DNA of 55,046 bases from an uncultured Clostridia bacterium (GCA_945946765.1 CAMEWS010000005.1:1-55046); one strand, 5' to 3'; shown: positions 16,957 to 27,172, counted from the stretch's first letter. Notes: generated by a model not told the origin, from the letters alone. Numbers and translations: made by a program.

Positions 16957-17808
16957 ATGTTCAGAAAAAAATTATTTAATTTATTAATAACAACATCATT
17001 ACTGTTTTCATCAGCAGCAATTTGTCAGGCAAAAACGCTCACTTTTGCCGTTGCCTCGGGCACTCAATACAGTACGGAAACAAATCCCAACCACAAAAAT
17101 TACACGTTAGGCTCAAAAGTATTACAAGGATTTGTCGACAGAGTAAACGAAAACAACTACGACTTTGTTGTATTTCTTGGTGATAACATTAACAAATCAC
17201 AAAAAAACAACTTATACGGTTTTTTAAAAAAAATAAAAAAAATACACTCCCCATACTATCTTGTAATGGGTGATCAAGATGTTCACAAAATTTCAGGAAT
17301 TTCAAAGCCCGATTATTTACAAGCCGTTATAGAAAAAAACAAATATCAAACGCAAAAAGAAAATTCATACGTGTTTTATCCCGACAAAGAAATTGCCGTA
17401 ATTGTATTGGATAATGTATCTTCTGCTATGCCGAGTACGCATGGTGCATTTACGGAAAAAACATTAAAATGGCTGGATACAACTCTTATAAAAAACAAAA
17501 ATAAAAAGGTTATAATTTTCCAACATGTTCCATACATTGAACCTTATGAAAAATATTCACATTCTTTGTTGGAAAAAACAGATTATGCTGCAATTATAAA
17601 AAGGCATGAAAATATATTGGCGGTTATTTCAGGGCATTACAATCAGGATTATATGGTGAAAGACGAAAAAGGGATTTACCATATTTGCGCTCCCGCACTG
17701 GTTTTAACACCGTTTTATTATCAGGAAATAACGGTTAAATACGACAAAAAGGCTTTTTCTAAAGCTAAAAATTTTGAGATTGAAAAAACTTTAAAACCTG
17801 CCATATAA
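16957..17808 (+). CDS. Secreted metallophosphoesterase-fold protein with altered metal site
   Basis: The 283-aa protein has a Sec signal (cut after CQA, about 25) and the calcineurin-like phosphoesterase layout: strand motif I at FAVASGTQ, motif II FLGDNIN, motif III VMGDQD, motif IV FQHVP, motif V ISGHYN. Compared with the canonical D-x-H, GD-x2-D, GNH(D/E), H, GHxH, motif I lacks both Asp and His, motif III has DQ for NH and motif V has Asn for the last His. Only GD and two His remain. The protein may be inactive or may use a different metal set. It stands alone downstream of its own promoter. Confidence 0.7.
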   Translation: MFRKKLFNLLITTSLLFSSAAICQAKTLTFAVASGTQYSTETNPNHKNYTLGSKVLQGFVDRVNENNYDFVVFLGDNINKSQKNNLYGFLKKIKKIHSPYYLVMGDQDVHKISGISKPDYLQAVIEKNKYQTQKENSYVFYPDKEIAVIVLDNVSSAMPSTHGAFTEKTLKWLDTTLIKNKNKKVIIFQHVPYIEPYEKYSHSLLEKTDYAAIIKRHENILAVISGHYNQDYMVKDEKGIYHICAPALVLTPFYYQEITVKYDKKAFSKAKNFEIEKTLKPAI

Positions 17809-17822
17809 AATTAACTGACTTA

Positions 17823-20800
17823 TCACTCTATCCAGCGGAAGTTACGAACATACTTGTCCTCATCGACTTTACCGTCAATTTTTACGGTAAAAATCCGATA
17901 ATACTTATCGCTCAATTCCACTCCGGGGATTTTATTCAATTCTCTGATAATTTTCATTTTATCTTTGTTATCAAGTTTTATCCCCGGTATTTGAGCCAAA
18001 AGCGTGTTCAAAGAAACATTCCCGATTTTGCCAAGTATATTATCGACACGTCTTGTCAAACGACCGAACACTCTCATATTGGCATATTGGTGTAACAAAT
18101 CGTATTCGCCATTGATATAGATATTAAGATTATCCCCTTTGGAATAAACCTCTATATTTTGAGCAACACCGTTTTTAAGTGCAAAATGTCCCTTAATTGA
18201 ATCAAAATACCCTGTTTTTACAGGCGCAATCAAATCGATAACATTGTTGATACTTGTGCCGGTAATTCCGCTTTTTATAAGGTTTCCTGCTTTTAATAAA
18301 TACTCCACAGAACCTAACTTAGGCATTTTTCCGTCAGCTATCTCAAAATAAACATAGCCTGACATATTTTTAATACGTTCTTCCTCCGTTGCTCCTGATG
18401 TAGTGATGACAATATTTCCGTTGGAACTTCCGTATATTTGGTCTTTAAAATCAAAGAAAGAAGAAGCCACTTTGTTGGAATCAACATTAAATGCCGAAAC
18501 ATTGGCTTTTATCTTGGCTTTATTAAATTCATAAGAGGCACTGCCTGACATTTGCCCCGTAGTAACACCGAATTCAAGCTTTGGGATTTGCAAGACAAGA
18601 TTGTCACCCAGTAAAAATTCCGCATTCAAATTATCCGCATTCAAATTTCTGATAGAAATTTCTTTAGCAAATATCGTACCTTTTTTTATTTGAAAATCAG
18701 AGATATTTAACGAAGATTTTGAAGCGGAAGTTTCATTATCCTTAAAGGACAAAGCCGTATTTGGTGTAGGAATACCGTTTAGATAATCAATCAGTGTATC
18801 TATTTTAAGTTTTTGTGACTTGATATCAAGATTGTTTATAACAAAAGGCGGACGCAAATTGTTAACAACATCGGCAAAGACCGTAAAATCGGAATTTAAA
18901 ATTTCTCCGCTTGTTTTGATTTCAATATTTTTGTCATTAAATTTCACAAGAATATTTTTTACAACAGTGTCATAAAGTGGCATATCAAGGTTGTCCATAT
19001 CAATAAAACCTCGAATAACAGGATTGTTAACATCACCTTTGATATTTAATTTGCAATTAAACAGTCCTTTTTTGAGCACTGATTTTTTAAATAAAACATT
19101 AAATATTTTAATATTTGCTTTATTTAATGTTTCCACATTCAAATTTTTCACATAAACACTGTTTTTATCAGCTTTTACAGCACCGTTTGCCACCAAAACA
19201 GGTAGAGGATATGAAGAATCGTTTTGTGAAGTCATATAACGAACATACTTAAGGTCGTTTATAATATACAAATTATTATCTTCTACGTTAATATCCGCTT
19301 CAATTTCTCTGCTTTCGTTTTCATCGCCTAAATTTGCACCCATATAATAAATATCTGAACCTGACTCCAATTTAAGTTTAGGATGAATTCTCAAACGGTT
19401 TAACGAACCTTTTACATCAGAAGTTAAAGTGATATCCCCCTTAGTTTTTATGGGATAAGTTAAATGAGTATTGATATATTTATTAACAAACTGTTCACTT
19501 ATTTTGGTTGTAAAATAACCTCGTACCTGTGCATTTTTGTCCAAATCATATACCGATAAATTTAAAAACACCGGTGTATCATCAATTTGAGCCACAAAAG
19601 AGCGTAAAAACGCTTTTTGTCCGTCAAGCACAACACTACCTCTGTCAATTACCACAGGTGTTTTAAAATAACTATGATTGAATTTAACATCTCTTAAATC
19701 CACACTGCCTTTGGCAAAATTATTTTTAACCGTTAATGAAATATTTGCTGCACCTTGATAATTTTCATAAGCATTTAATGTATCAGCAATGTAGGTCGGC
19801 AACAATTTCGAATTTTTTATGGTATTTAAAGACGAAATATTAAACTCTCTGATATTAAATCTTCCGTTTATATTAGTGGCTTGAGTAAAAACACTATGAA
19901 TTTTACCATCAGCAATTACATCAGAGCCAAAAAACTTAGCATTAAAATGTTTAAACGAAATATCACCCTTGTTCAAATCAAACGAACCCGAACGGATATT
20001 AAACTTGTCATCAGTAAGCGTTTTTTTGGACGGAATAAAAAATCCTTTTGCTTTAATTTTATTCGCATCAAATTTATCATTATTGGAATTATACTCGGCA
20101 TTAAAAGAGATTAAAGAATCCGTTTTAAAAGGAAATTGAATATCAAACAAATCTTTTAAACAAATAGCAGAAAATTCATCTGTTTTAAGAGCATTTGAAG
20201 AAATTTTTATATGAGTTTTCCCCGCTGAAGATTGACCGTTTATTGATATGGGTGAAGTCCCTATTTTACCCGATAAAACAGTTTTCCAGTTTGTGTTTTT
20301 AAATTCAATTTTACCTTTTAATTTATCCACACTGACAGGAACAAACTTTATGGCACCCTTGCAATCAATTAATTCAATAACCCCTTTAAACAAAAGCGTA
20401 TTTTTTTTCAAAACATCGCCATAATCTTTTACTTTACCCGTAAGATTAATTGATGTTTTAACTTTTCCGCTTACGCTTTCTATTGGGTCAGCCATTTTCT
20501 TTTGGGCTTCAAGGATACTGCTTGTTTGCAAAATTTCAAACAAATCTTTTATATCAATTGCCGCAGAAGTAATATCAAAATCGATATTGCCGTTTAGGTT
20601 AGCTTTTCCATCTACTTTAACTTTTTGTTTTTTTACAAACGCATTTTTTGTGTAAAAATGCATATCTCTTCCATTGAAATCAAGTGTGCCGTCTGCATTT
20701 TCCAAAACAGTATTCAATCCCTGCAAAGTTGCGGTAGTGTTTTTAAAATTAAACTGACCGTATGCGTTTCCGTCAAGTATTGTACCTTTTGTTTTAAGGT

Positions 20801-22286
20801 TTATATTGCCTTTACCCTTAATCGTCATATAAGGTACAGGACCTATGTCAAACCCAACTACTTCGTGAATCGGAATAAGCATATATTCTGCTGTTGCCAA
20901 ATCAACATTTGGGGAAGAAACAACATCAAACTCACCTTCACCATAAGGCTTCATAACGGCAACCCCATTGATGTCCACATATTCTCCATAACCTGCAAAC
21001 ACCCTTGTTGATACCTTTACTTTATCCTTCAGAAACTCAGCAAAAACCTTACAATGAGGTACTATCGGATTATTTTTTACGATATACACATCAGACACGG
21101 TTAAATTTCCGTATATTTCAGGCTTTTCGGCACTGCCTTTTATTTCCAATTTGCCGTTTGCGATACCCCAAGCACCGTACTTTTTAAATTTTTGCATAAC
21201 ATTAAAAGGGTCATCCTTAAATGACGGAGCAAGCCAATACAAAGAATTTATGTTTGCAGACGGAATAACAACACTCAAATTTAAATGAGGATTGTTCTTT
21301 GCGTAATCTTGAATCTGACCTGTAATATTTATTGTCCAATCTTTTGAAGCCAACGATGTTTTTTCAACATAAAGATTATTATTATTAAAATTAAAAACGG
21401 AATCTACCGTTATGTCCCCATTTGATTTAACGGAATCAAGCGGATTTTTCATATCCGTTTTGAAATTTTTAACAGAAGATTTTAAAACGTAGGAATGTTG
21501 TTTATCGCATTCGACCAGTGCATTTACAACTCCCGTAATATTTTGTACATCATTATTGAAATAGGAAACATAATTTTTATAATCCGCTAAATCCAAATTT
21601 TGAATTTTTAAATAGCAATGTTCATTTTCAGGCTTTAAGCAATTTGAATTATTTAACGCTGTATGCAAATCTACGTTAATAAAGGTTTTAGCTTTATTAT
21701 TTACAAAGATTTCAGAATCCAAAACAAGTTTAAGTTTTTTATTTTTTTTATACAAAAGATGTGTTTTTGAAATATTACCTTTGATTGTTTGATTAACAAG
21801 TTTATCGTCAAATGTGATTGTTGAATTTATGATATTTAAATTGTCCAAATCAAAATTAACATCTTCTTTTACATCAAAATTAAAAGGAATTTTGTAATTT
21901 CCAAAATATAAATTTTTATCTTTATTTCGAATAACAAACAAAGAAAAATCATTTACGTTTAAAGATTTTAGAGTAAGTTTTTTAAACAAAAGAGTAGGCA
22001 AAAAGATTTTTGTATCAATATTTTTTACGGTAACAATTTCTTGCTTTTTATCAAACAACGTTAAATTATCCGCAGAAATTTTTGCAGAAAAATCAGGATA
22101 TATTTTAAGTTTTAATTTTTCATAATTTAAAACAAGTCCTGTTTTAACTTTAACTAAATCTACAATCTCTTTTTTTTCAAAATAAGAATTCACAAAAGCC
22201 GGAAGTATCGCCAAAAACAATACCTCTACCCCAACAATCAATGCAATTGCTGCAATTATAAAAATTTTAAGTATTTTTATATTCAT
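17823..22286 (-). CDS. AsmA/TamB-like giant envelope protein
   Basis: The 1487-aa protein has an N-terminal membrane anchor (residues 7-30) followed by a very long run of amphipathic beta strands, the layout of AsmA-clan bridge-like lipid-transfer proteins that span the periplasm as a hydrophobic groove. The N-terminal 100 residues (VKVKTGLVLNYEKLKLKIYP, then LTLKSLNVNDFSLFV) are AsmA-like. The C-terminal 220 residues (MSGYVYFEIADGKMPKLG, SIKGHFALKNGVAQ) resemble the AsmA/DUF3971 C-terminus. The likely role is phospholipid or LPS transport to the outer membrane. It is a single gene facing the metallophosphoesterase-like gene and divergent from the Skp-like gene. Its presence supports a diderm envelope. 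Confidence 0.85.
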   Translation of the reverse strand: MNIKILKIFIIAAIALIVGVEVLFLAILPAFVNSYFEKKEIVDLVKVKTGLVLNYEKLKLKIYPDFSAKISADNLTLFDKKQEIVTVKNIDTKIFLPTLLFKKLTLKSLNVNDFSLFVIRNKDKNLYFGNYKIPFNFDVKEDVNFDLDNLNIINSTITFDDKLVNQTIKGNISKTHLLYKKNKKLKLVLDSEIFVNNKAKTFINVDLHTALNNSNCLKPENEHCYLKIQNLDLADYKNYVSYFNNDVQNITGVVNALVECDKQHSYVLKSSVKNFKTDMKNPLDSVKSNGDITVDSVFNFNNNNLYVEKTSLASKDWTINITGQIQDYAKNNPHLNLSVVIPSANINSLYWLAPSFKDDPFNVMQKFKKYGAWGIANGKLEIKGSAEKPEIYGNLTVSDVYIVKNNPIVPHCKVFAEFLKDKVKVSTRVFAGYGEYVDINGVAVMKPYGEGEFDVVSSPNVDLATAEYMLIPIHEVVGFDIGPVPYMTIKGKGNINLKTKGTILDGNAYGQFNFKNTTATLQGLNTVLENADGTLDFNGRDMHFYTKNAFVKKQKVKVDGKANLNGNIDFDITSAAIDIKDLFEILQTSSILEAQKKMADPIESVSGKVKTSINLTGKVKDYGDVLKKNTLLFKGVIELIDCKGAIKFVPVSVDKLKGKIEFKNTNWKTVLSGKIGTSPISINGQSSAGKTHIKISSNALKTDEFSAICLKDLFDIQFPFKTDSLISFNAEYNSNNDKFDANKIKAKGFFIPSKKTLTDDKFNIRSGSFDLNKGDISFKHFNAKFFGSDVIADGKIHSVFTQATNINGRFNIREFNISSLNTIKNSKLLPTYIADTLNAYENYQGAANISLTVKNNFAKGSVDLRDVKFNHSYFKTPVVIDRGSVVLDGQKAFLRSFVAQIDDTPVFLNLSVYDLDKNAQVRGYFTTKISEQFVNKYINTHLTYPIKTKGDITLTSDVKGSLNRLRIHPKLKLESGSDIYYMGANLGDENESREIEADINVEDNNLYIINDLKYVRYMTSQNDSSYPLPVLVANGAVKADKNSVYVKNLNVETLNKANIKIFNVLFKKSVLKKGLFNCKLNIKGDVNNPVIRGFIDMDNLDMPLYDTVVKNILVKFNDKNIEIKTSGEILNSDFTVFADVVNNLRPPFVINNLDIKSQKLKIDTLIDYLNGIPTPNTALSFKDNETSASKSSLNISDFQIKKGTIFAKEISIRNLNADNLNAEFLLGDNLVLQIPKLEFGVTTGQMSGSASYEFNKAKIKANVSAFNVDSNKVASSFFDFKDQIYGSSNGNIVITTSGATEEERIKNMSGYVYFEIADGKMPKLGSVEYLLKAGNLIKSGITGTSINNVIDLIAPVKTGYFDSIKGHFALKNGVAQNIEVYSKGDNLNIYINGEYDLLHQYANMRVFGRLTRRVDNILGKIGNVSLNTLLAQIPGIKLDNKDKMKIIRELNKIPGVELSDKYYRIFTVKIDGKVDEDKYVRNFRWIE

Positions 22287-22414
22287 CCGTTAATTTCTTC
22301 AAATTGATTCTCATATTATATAATCAATTAACATTTTTTTCACTTGTCTTTACATATATTTATTGCTAAAATTTTTAATTAAGGACTAAGTAATCCGACG
22401 ATGGGAGTATAAAT

Positions 22415-22891
22415 ATGAAAAATTTAAAGACATTATTGTTGGCATCAGCAGCGTTGTGTGTTATGGGAACAAGTTGTTCTTCCGCAGATGCTCAAACAAT
22501 AGGATACGTTAACTACAAAACAGTAGAATCAAACTACGAATATGCAAAAAAAGCATACAAAGAAATTGATACAAAATATCTCGAACTTCAACAATATTTA
22601 ATGGACAAAGAAAAACAATACAAAAATATTGATTCACCAATTAACAAAAAGAACTTTGAAGAACAGGTACAAAAAGATTTTAAACTTAAAAATGACGAGT
22701 TTGACAAATTGAAATTGAAAAAAGCACAAGAAGTTGAAAACAATATTTTGCAAGCAACACAAGCTGTTGCAGCCGACAAAAAAATTGACGTTGTGCTTGA
22801 CTACAGAGTAATCTTTACGGGCGGTACGGATATCTCTCAAGATGTTGTGAACTATCTTAATTCACCAAAATTTAAACCAGTAAAAAAATAA
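22415..22891 (+). CDS. Skp/OmpH-like periplasmic chaperone
   Basis: The 158-aa protein has a Sec signal peptide (cut near ADA, about 26), then IGYVNYKTVESNY and a long charged coiled coil (about 45-115). It closes with AADKKIDVVLDYRVIFTGGTDIS, the OmpH/Skp ending. Skp-type trimers hold unfolded outer-membrane proteins in the periplasm. The signal region contains Cys residues but no standard lipobox. A second family member is at 54254-54694. It diverges from the AsmA-like gene and ends at a bidirectional terminator. Confidence 0.85.
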   Translation: MKNLKTLLLASAALCVMGTSCSSADAQTIGYVNYKTVESNYEYAKKAYKEIDTKYLELQQYLMDKEKQYKNIDSPINKKNFEEQVQKDFKLKNDEFDKLKLKKAQEVENNILQATQAVAADKKIDVVLDYRVIFTGGTDISQDVVNYLNSPKFKPVKK

Positions 22892-22951
22892 GTTAATTTA
22901 CAATAAAAAACATTTGATTACTTAAAACAAATATAAATTTTAATTATAAAA

Positions 22952-22981
22952 AAAGACCCGCATATCAAATTGCGGGTCTTT
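22952..22981. terminator. Bidirectional intrinsic terminator
   Basis: Stem AAAGACCCGC/GCGGGTCTTT of 10 bp with a 10-nt loop, A-rich upstream and T-rich downstream. It separates the convergent Skp-like and TPR-NHL genes and can serve both. Confidence 0.8.
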
Positions 22982-23001
22982 AAATTATTAAATATAATTT
23001 C

Positions 23002-23847
23002 TTAGTACAATTTGTATCTTACGACAGTATTGTTACCTTGTTCGGAAATATACATATAGTTGCCTTTAATTATCAGGTAGTATGGATTTGTGATATTACT
23101 CATAAACGTGTAAACCTGACCTGCTTTGTTGATTTTTAAGATATTATTTTTTGCATAGTTAGCAACATATAAATTGTCCATTGAATCAAAAGCAAGACCA
23201 ATAGGTCCGCCTAAAAGAGCGCTTTTCGTGTACAACTGTGATTGACCGTTTGGCATAACTTTATAAATGCAATTGTCTGTATAACTTGCAACATACAACA
23301 CGCCTTTAGAATCTATTGCAAGACCGGTAGGGCCCGAATATTTATTAACTACACTTCTGTTTGTTGCAACAGCAGTATTTGTTGTACTCAATGCATTTTT
23401 AGCAACTTCTTTTTGCTTAGCAACAACAATTTGGGTTTTCAAGCTTTGAGCCTTACTGTACACATCATCTGTTGAAGATATTTTACTTATATAAAACAAT
23501 GAACGTTCTGTATTACCAACCTTGTAATATAGTTCGGCAAGTTTATATATAACCTCTTTATCGTTAGGATCTAACTGATTAATTTTAGAATACGAAGCTA
23601 TCGCTGATTGGTAACTTTTTAAAAATTCAAATAATGAGCCCATATTATAGTAAGCATCTATAAAATCAGGGTCTTGAGCAACTGCATTCTTAAAAGATTG
23701 CAAGGCTTTTGAGTACTCACCTCTTGAATATGCATCAAGCCCTTCGTTATAATACAACGCACCTTCCGTAGAATATGCAAATGCACCGTTAGACACTCCA
23801 GCGCTCAAAAACAAACCTAAAGCTAAAACAGTTAATATCTTTTTCAT
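23002..23847 (-). CDS. Secreted TPR and NHL-type beta-propeller repeat protein
   Basis: The 281-aa protein has a Sec signal (MKKILTVLALGLFLSAG, cut after AFA). About three TPR units follow (YNEGLDAYSRGEYSKALQ, YNMGSLFEFLKSYQSAIA, YKLAELYYKVGNTERSL; about 28-140), then at least three NHL/SMP-30-like strand repeats (GPTGLAIDSKGVLYVAS, GPIGLAFDSMDNLYVAN, NPYYLIIKGNYMYISE; about 185-281). Three blades are too few for a closed propeller, so it may be truncated or assemble with partners. ATG 23847 is chosen for the signal peptide; longer frames run into gatA. It starts 13 nt after the gatA stop, so co-transcription is likely. Confidence 0.75.
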   Translation of the reverse strand: MKKILTVLALGLFLSAGVSNGAFAYSTEGALYYNEGLDAYSRGEYSKALQSFKNAVAQDPDFIDAYYNMGSLFEFLKSYQSAIASYSKINQLDPNDKEVIYKLAELYYKVGNTERSLFYISKISSTDDVYSKAQSLKTQIVVAKQKEVAKNALSTTNTAVATNRSVVNKYSGPTGLAIDSKGVLYVASYTDNCIYKVMPNGQSQLYTKSALLGGPIGLAFDSMDNLYVANYAKNNILKINKAGQVYTFMSNITNPYYLIIKGNYMYISEQGNNTVVRYKLY

Positions 23848-23860
23848 AACTTCTCCACTT

Positions 23861-25327
23861 CTACAACAATGTTGGCTGTTTTTTACAAAATTCGGTAGCT
23901 TGTTCAAAATTATATGCCATATTAAACAACTTTTCTTCTCCCAATGCTGGAGCAAGAATTTGAAGACCAATAGGCATACCGTCAGAATCAAACCCACAAG
24001 GTAAACTCAACCCCGGAATACCTGCAAGGTTTGCACTTATTGTACCGATATCCGTCAGATACATACTAAGCGGATCTTCAATTTTTGAACCAATTTCAAA
24101 AGCTGTATTCGGACATGTCGGTGATACAAGAATATCAACTTTTTCAAATGCTCTGTCAAAATCTTCTTTAATAAGCCTTCTTAACTGTTGGGCCTTTTTG
24201 TAATATGCATCATAATAACCTGCGCTTAAAGCATAAGTTCCCAACATAATACGTCTTTTAACTTCATCACCAAAGCCTTCTGCTCTTGTTCTTGTATACA
24301 TTTCCAAAAGATTTTTTGCATCTTTTGTACGATGTCCGTATTTTACGCCGTCAAATCTTGCAAGGTTAGAGCTTGCCTCTGCAGTTGCAAGAATATAATA
24401 AACACCGATTGAATATTCAAGTAACGGTAATGAAATTTCAACAATCTCTGCCCCAAGCTCTTTATAAGTATTAATAGCTTTTTCAACAGCAGATTTTACA
24501 TCGACAGAAACTCCTTCTGTAAGCAATTCCTTAATAACACCGACTTTTTTCCCTTTAATATCACCTATCAAAAACTTTGAATATTCAGGAACAGGAATAT
24601 CCAACGATGTTGAATCATGTGAATCATGTCCGCTAATTGCTTCAAGCAAAAGAGCTGCATCTTCAACGCTTCTGGCGAAAGGCCCTATTTGGTCTAAAGA
24701 AGATGCAAAAGCTATAAGCCCATATCTGGATACTCTACCGTATGTAGGTTTCATACCTACAATACCGCAAAAACTTGCAGGAAGACGTATACTTCCGCCG
24801 GTATCAGAACCCAAAGCAAGCGTAGCTTCATAGCCTGCAACTGCGGCAGCCGAACCGCCAGAACTTCCGCCCGGAACTTTATTTGTATCCCAAGGGTTTC
24901 TTGTGATTTTAAATGCAGAGTTTTCGGTAGACGACCCCATTGCAAATTCGTCCAAATTAACCTTACCCAAAACCGGAATTAAATTTTCTTTAAGTTTTTT
25001 TGTAACAGTTGCATCATAAGGAGATACAAAATCTGCCAAAATCTTACTTGATGCAGTAGTTTTTGTATCCTTCATGTTGATATTATCTTTTAGCGCAAGC
25101 GGTATACCTGCTAACGGCGGTAAAGTTTCACCCAATGCAATTTTTTTATCAACTTCTTTTGCTGTTTCAAGTGCTTGTTCTTTACACAATGAATTAAAAG
25201 CACCTAATGTAGAATCAACAGCTTCTATTCTTTTATATTCCTCATTAACCAAATCAACAGCAGAAATTTCTTTATTCAAAAGAGCTTTTTTTTGCTGTGA
25301 TGCTGTTTGTTTCAGTAATTCTTCCAT
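23861..25327 (-). CDS. gatA: Glutamyl-tRNA(Gln) amidotransferase subunit A
   Basis: GatA releases ammonia from glutamine for GatB to amidate Glu-tRNA(Gln) and/or Asp-tRNA(Asn). The 488-aa protein has the amidase-signature triad at family positions: K80 (LALKDN), cis-S155 ([10 protein letters not shown]) and nucleophile S179 ([13 protein letters not shown]). Length and motifs are complete. Neither gatB nor gatC is nearby, which is common in cyanobacterial relatives. The tRNA-Gln(UUG) at 33.2 kb would be a substrate if GlnRS is absent; that cannot be judged from this window. Confidence 0.95.
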   Translation of the reverse strand: MEELLKQTASQQKKALLNKEISAVDLVNEEYKRIEAVDSTLGAFNSLCKEQALETAKEVDKKIALGETLPPLAGIPLALKDNINMKDTKTTASSKILADFVSPYDATVTKKLKENLIPVLGKVNLDEFAMGSSTENSAFKITRNPWDTNKVPGGSSGGSAAAVAGYEATLALGSDTGGSIRLPASFCGIVGMKPTYGRVSRYGLIAFASSLDQIGPFARSVEDAALLLEAISGHDSHDSTSLDIPVPEYSKFLIGDIKGKKVGVIKELLTEGVSVDVKSAVEKAINTYKELGAEIVEISLPLLEYSIGVYYILATAEASSNLARFDGVKYGHRTKDAKNLLEMYTRTRAEGFGDEVKRRIMLGTYALSAGYYDAYYKKAQQLRRLIKEDFDRAFEKVDILVSPTCPNTAFEIGSKIEDPLSMYLTDIGTISANLAGIPGLSLPCGFDSDGMPIGLQILAPALGEEKLFNMAYNFEQATEFCKKQPTLL

Positions 25328-25505
25328 AACTCTCTTTTATTGCCTCTTTAAAAAATATAATTATATTAATCATTATAATAAAAAAACAGGTTAGTGAGTA
25401 AAAAGAAAATTTTTTATTATGTAAACATTTGTAAAAAATAACTTTTAAACTCTCAAGAAATAAGTAAAATAAGCCGATATGTTAAATATAAAAGGAGTAT
25501 AAACT

Positions 25506-26180
25506 ATGGGCTTATCGGCATCACAAGCACGATACCTGTGCTTAACAGCCAGAAAAAACAATGTTGAATACCAAATCCAACAAATCACCCAACAAAAATT
25601 GGCGCTTGCCAACACGTTGGACAATGAAGCTCTTTTGTGGAGCAATGGAATGAATACTCAACATTTATACTACTCCGTAGGTGGTTCAGGCTCGGCTAAC
25701 GTTGATTTGCCACGACTTTCTTATCAAATTGTAACAGGCGATATGAAAGATGGTGGTTTGGGCTTAACAGTTAGAGATTCTTACGGAAGAACCGTAGTTC
25801 CCGAACTTCCTGACCCAATGCCTGAAGATAAAACTGTTGCCGATTACGCAATCGAACCATATTGCTATCAAGCTGATTATTTTGAAAATAACCTAAAAAC
25901 AGGTAACTGGTTTATTCAACAATATGACGCAAACGGGAATCTTGTCGATTTACCGCTTGATGGTGCAAACTTTGTTTATGAAGGTATTGATGAGGGTGAC
26001 TATGCCATTGCTAATGCCGAATACGAAAACAAAGTAGCAACTTTGGAAAGAATAGACAAAAGATTCGACACTCAAATCCAACAACTTTCAACGGAACAAA
26101 AAGCCATTGAAACAGAAATGGAATCTATCAAAAAAGTTATTGACAAAAATATTGAAGAAACATTTAAAACATTCGGTTAA
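25506..26180 (+). CDS. Hypothetical protein with helical ends and a strand-rich middle
   Basis: The 224-aa protein has no signal peptide or membrane segment. Residues 1-45 form an amphipathic helix (SQARYLCLTARKNNVEYQIQ), residues 55-160 are Gly/Pro/Asp-rich and strand-like, and residues 160-224 form a long charged coiled coil ending IEETFKTFG. Helical termini around a variable middle are typical of flagellar axial proteins and some type III substrates, but I see no specific family match. AAAGGAG lies upstream of the ATG. It converges with the asparaginase gene, overlapping it by 4 nt at the stops. The function is unknown; an exported filament or cap-like protein is a hypothesis. Confidence 0.6.
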   Translation: MGLSASQARYLCLTARKNNVEYQIQQITQQKLALANTLDNEALLWSNGMNTQHLYYSVGGSGSANVDLPRLSYQIVTGDMKDGGLGLTVRDSYGRTVVPELPDPMPEDKTVADYAIEPYCYQADYFENNLKTGNWFIQQYDANGNLVDLPLDGANFVYEGIDEGDYAIANAEYENKVATLERIDKRFDTQIQQLSTEQKAIETEMESIKKVIDKNIEETFKTFG

Positions 26181-27172
26181 ATTTTTAAAGTTTCAATCCA
26201 ATGTTTGTAGTTTTCATTCAAACAATATTCTCCGACAATTACGCCTGTTTCGGTTTTTACAAATTTATTTAAAGAGTTTTCAAGGAGCTTTTCATCTATG
26301 GAGTTTTTAATCACCCAATCCAACATCAACATTGTTTCTATCGCAACAATACTTCTGGCTTTCATATCCGCAGACATCATTTTAAAAACCAAAACACTTT
26401 TTTCTTCAGTATTTGCAACACAAAGTATACCACCTGCACCTGCCTTTGCAGCAAGTTTTTGACTTAACATCATTATTTGTGTATCAGGGCGGTCTTGTCC
26501 TCCTATCAAGTAGGGATTATTCACAAATGCTCTTTTAATATCAATACAATTGTTTGCACAAAACACGTTATAAAAGCCTTTTGCCAAATTTTCAAGAGGA
26601 GTAGCCCAATTCGGAGCAGTACAGCCATCCGGGGTATATGGCATTTCCCCTTCAAATTCGCACAATGTTTTAATTTTCTCATAAACCGCAATTTGCAATG
26701 GATGATTTTTGTCAAGATAATTATCAATGCTCCAACCCATTTGCTTACACACTGCAAGCATTAAAGCATGTTTACCCGAACAGTTGTTATGCAACTTAGA
26801 ATAAACATTGAATTTTCTTTGTTCTTCTTTGTTTAACGGCGCAATTGCAGGGCATTGCAAGTCTTTTTCTGTCAAACCGATTTTAGATAAAATCCCATTA
26901 ATCAATTCCGTATGCACAGGTTCTCCTGTATGTGAAGCACAACATACAGCAATTTCTTCATCAGACAAATCCCAAAATTTTTGTGTACCCAAATCCTCTA
27001 TAATCGAAGCTTGCAAAGGTTTTGCGCAAGAACGATGAAAAAACGGATAATTATTTGTATTTCCGAAACTTTTTATAGTTTTTCCGTCATATTTTACAAC
27101 AAAACCATCGAACCTAAGTTCTTCAAAACTACTTCTGGTTTCAATTAACAATAATTCGGGAGTTAATGTCAT
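26177..27172 (-). CDS. ReAV-type L-asparaginase (PF06089 family)
   Basis: The 331-aa protein belongs to the class 3 asparaginases typified by Rhizobium etli ReAV, unrelated to the bacterial type I/II enzymes. Key residues are present: S48 and K51 in RSCAKP, S80 in CASHTGEPVH, C131 and K134 in NNCSGKH, and C184 in DGCTAP, the last three matching the zinc/cysteine site. It hydrolyses asparagine to aspartate and ammonia in the cytosol. There is no signal peptide. The ATG overlaps the upstream gene's stop by 4 nt, so translation is coupled to the 27169-27930 gene. Confidence 0.88.
   Translation of the reverse strand: MTLTPELLLIETRSSFEELRFDGFVVKYDGKTIKSFGNTNNYPFFHRSCAKPLQASIIEDLGTQKFWDLSDEEIAVCCASHTGEPVHTELINGILSKIGLTEKDLQCPAIAPLNKEEQRKFNVYSKLHNNCSGKHALMLAVCKQMGWSIDNYLDKNHPLQIAVYEKIKTLCEFEGEMPYTPDGCTAPNWATPLENLAKGFYNVFCANNCIDIKRAFVNNPYLIGGQDRPDTQIMMLSQKLAAKAGAGGILCVANTEEKSVLVFKMMSADMKARSIVAIETMLMLDWVIKNSIDEKLLENSLNKFVKTETGVIVGEYCLNENYKHWIETLKI

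Noticed and set aside
22415-22891. Skp-like protein as lipoprotein
   Set aside because: The cysteine near residue 21 lacks a lipobox (GTSC), so ordinary cleavage after ADA is more likely.
23848-23997. N-terminal extension of the TPR-NHL protein into gatA
   Set aside because: The extra 50 residues overlap the gatA 3' end and would hide a clean signal peptide starting at 23847.
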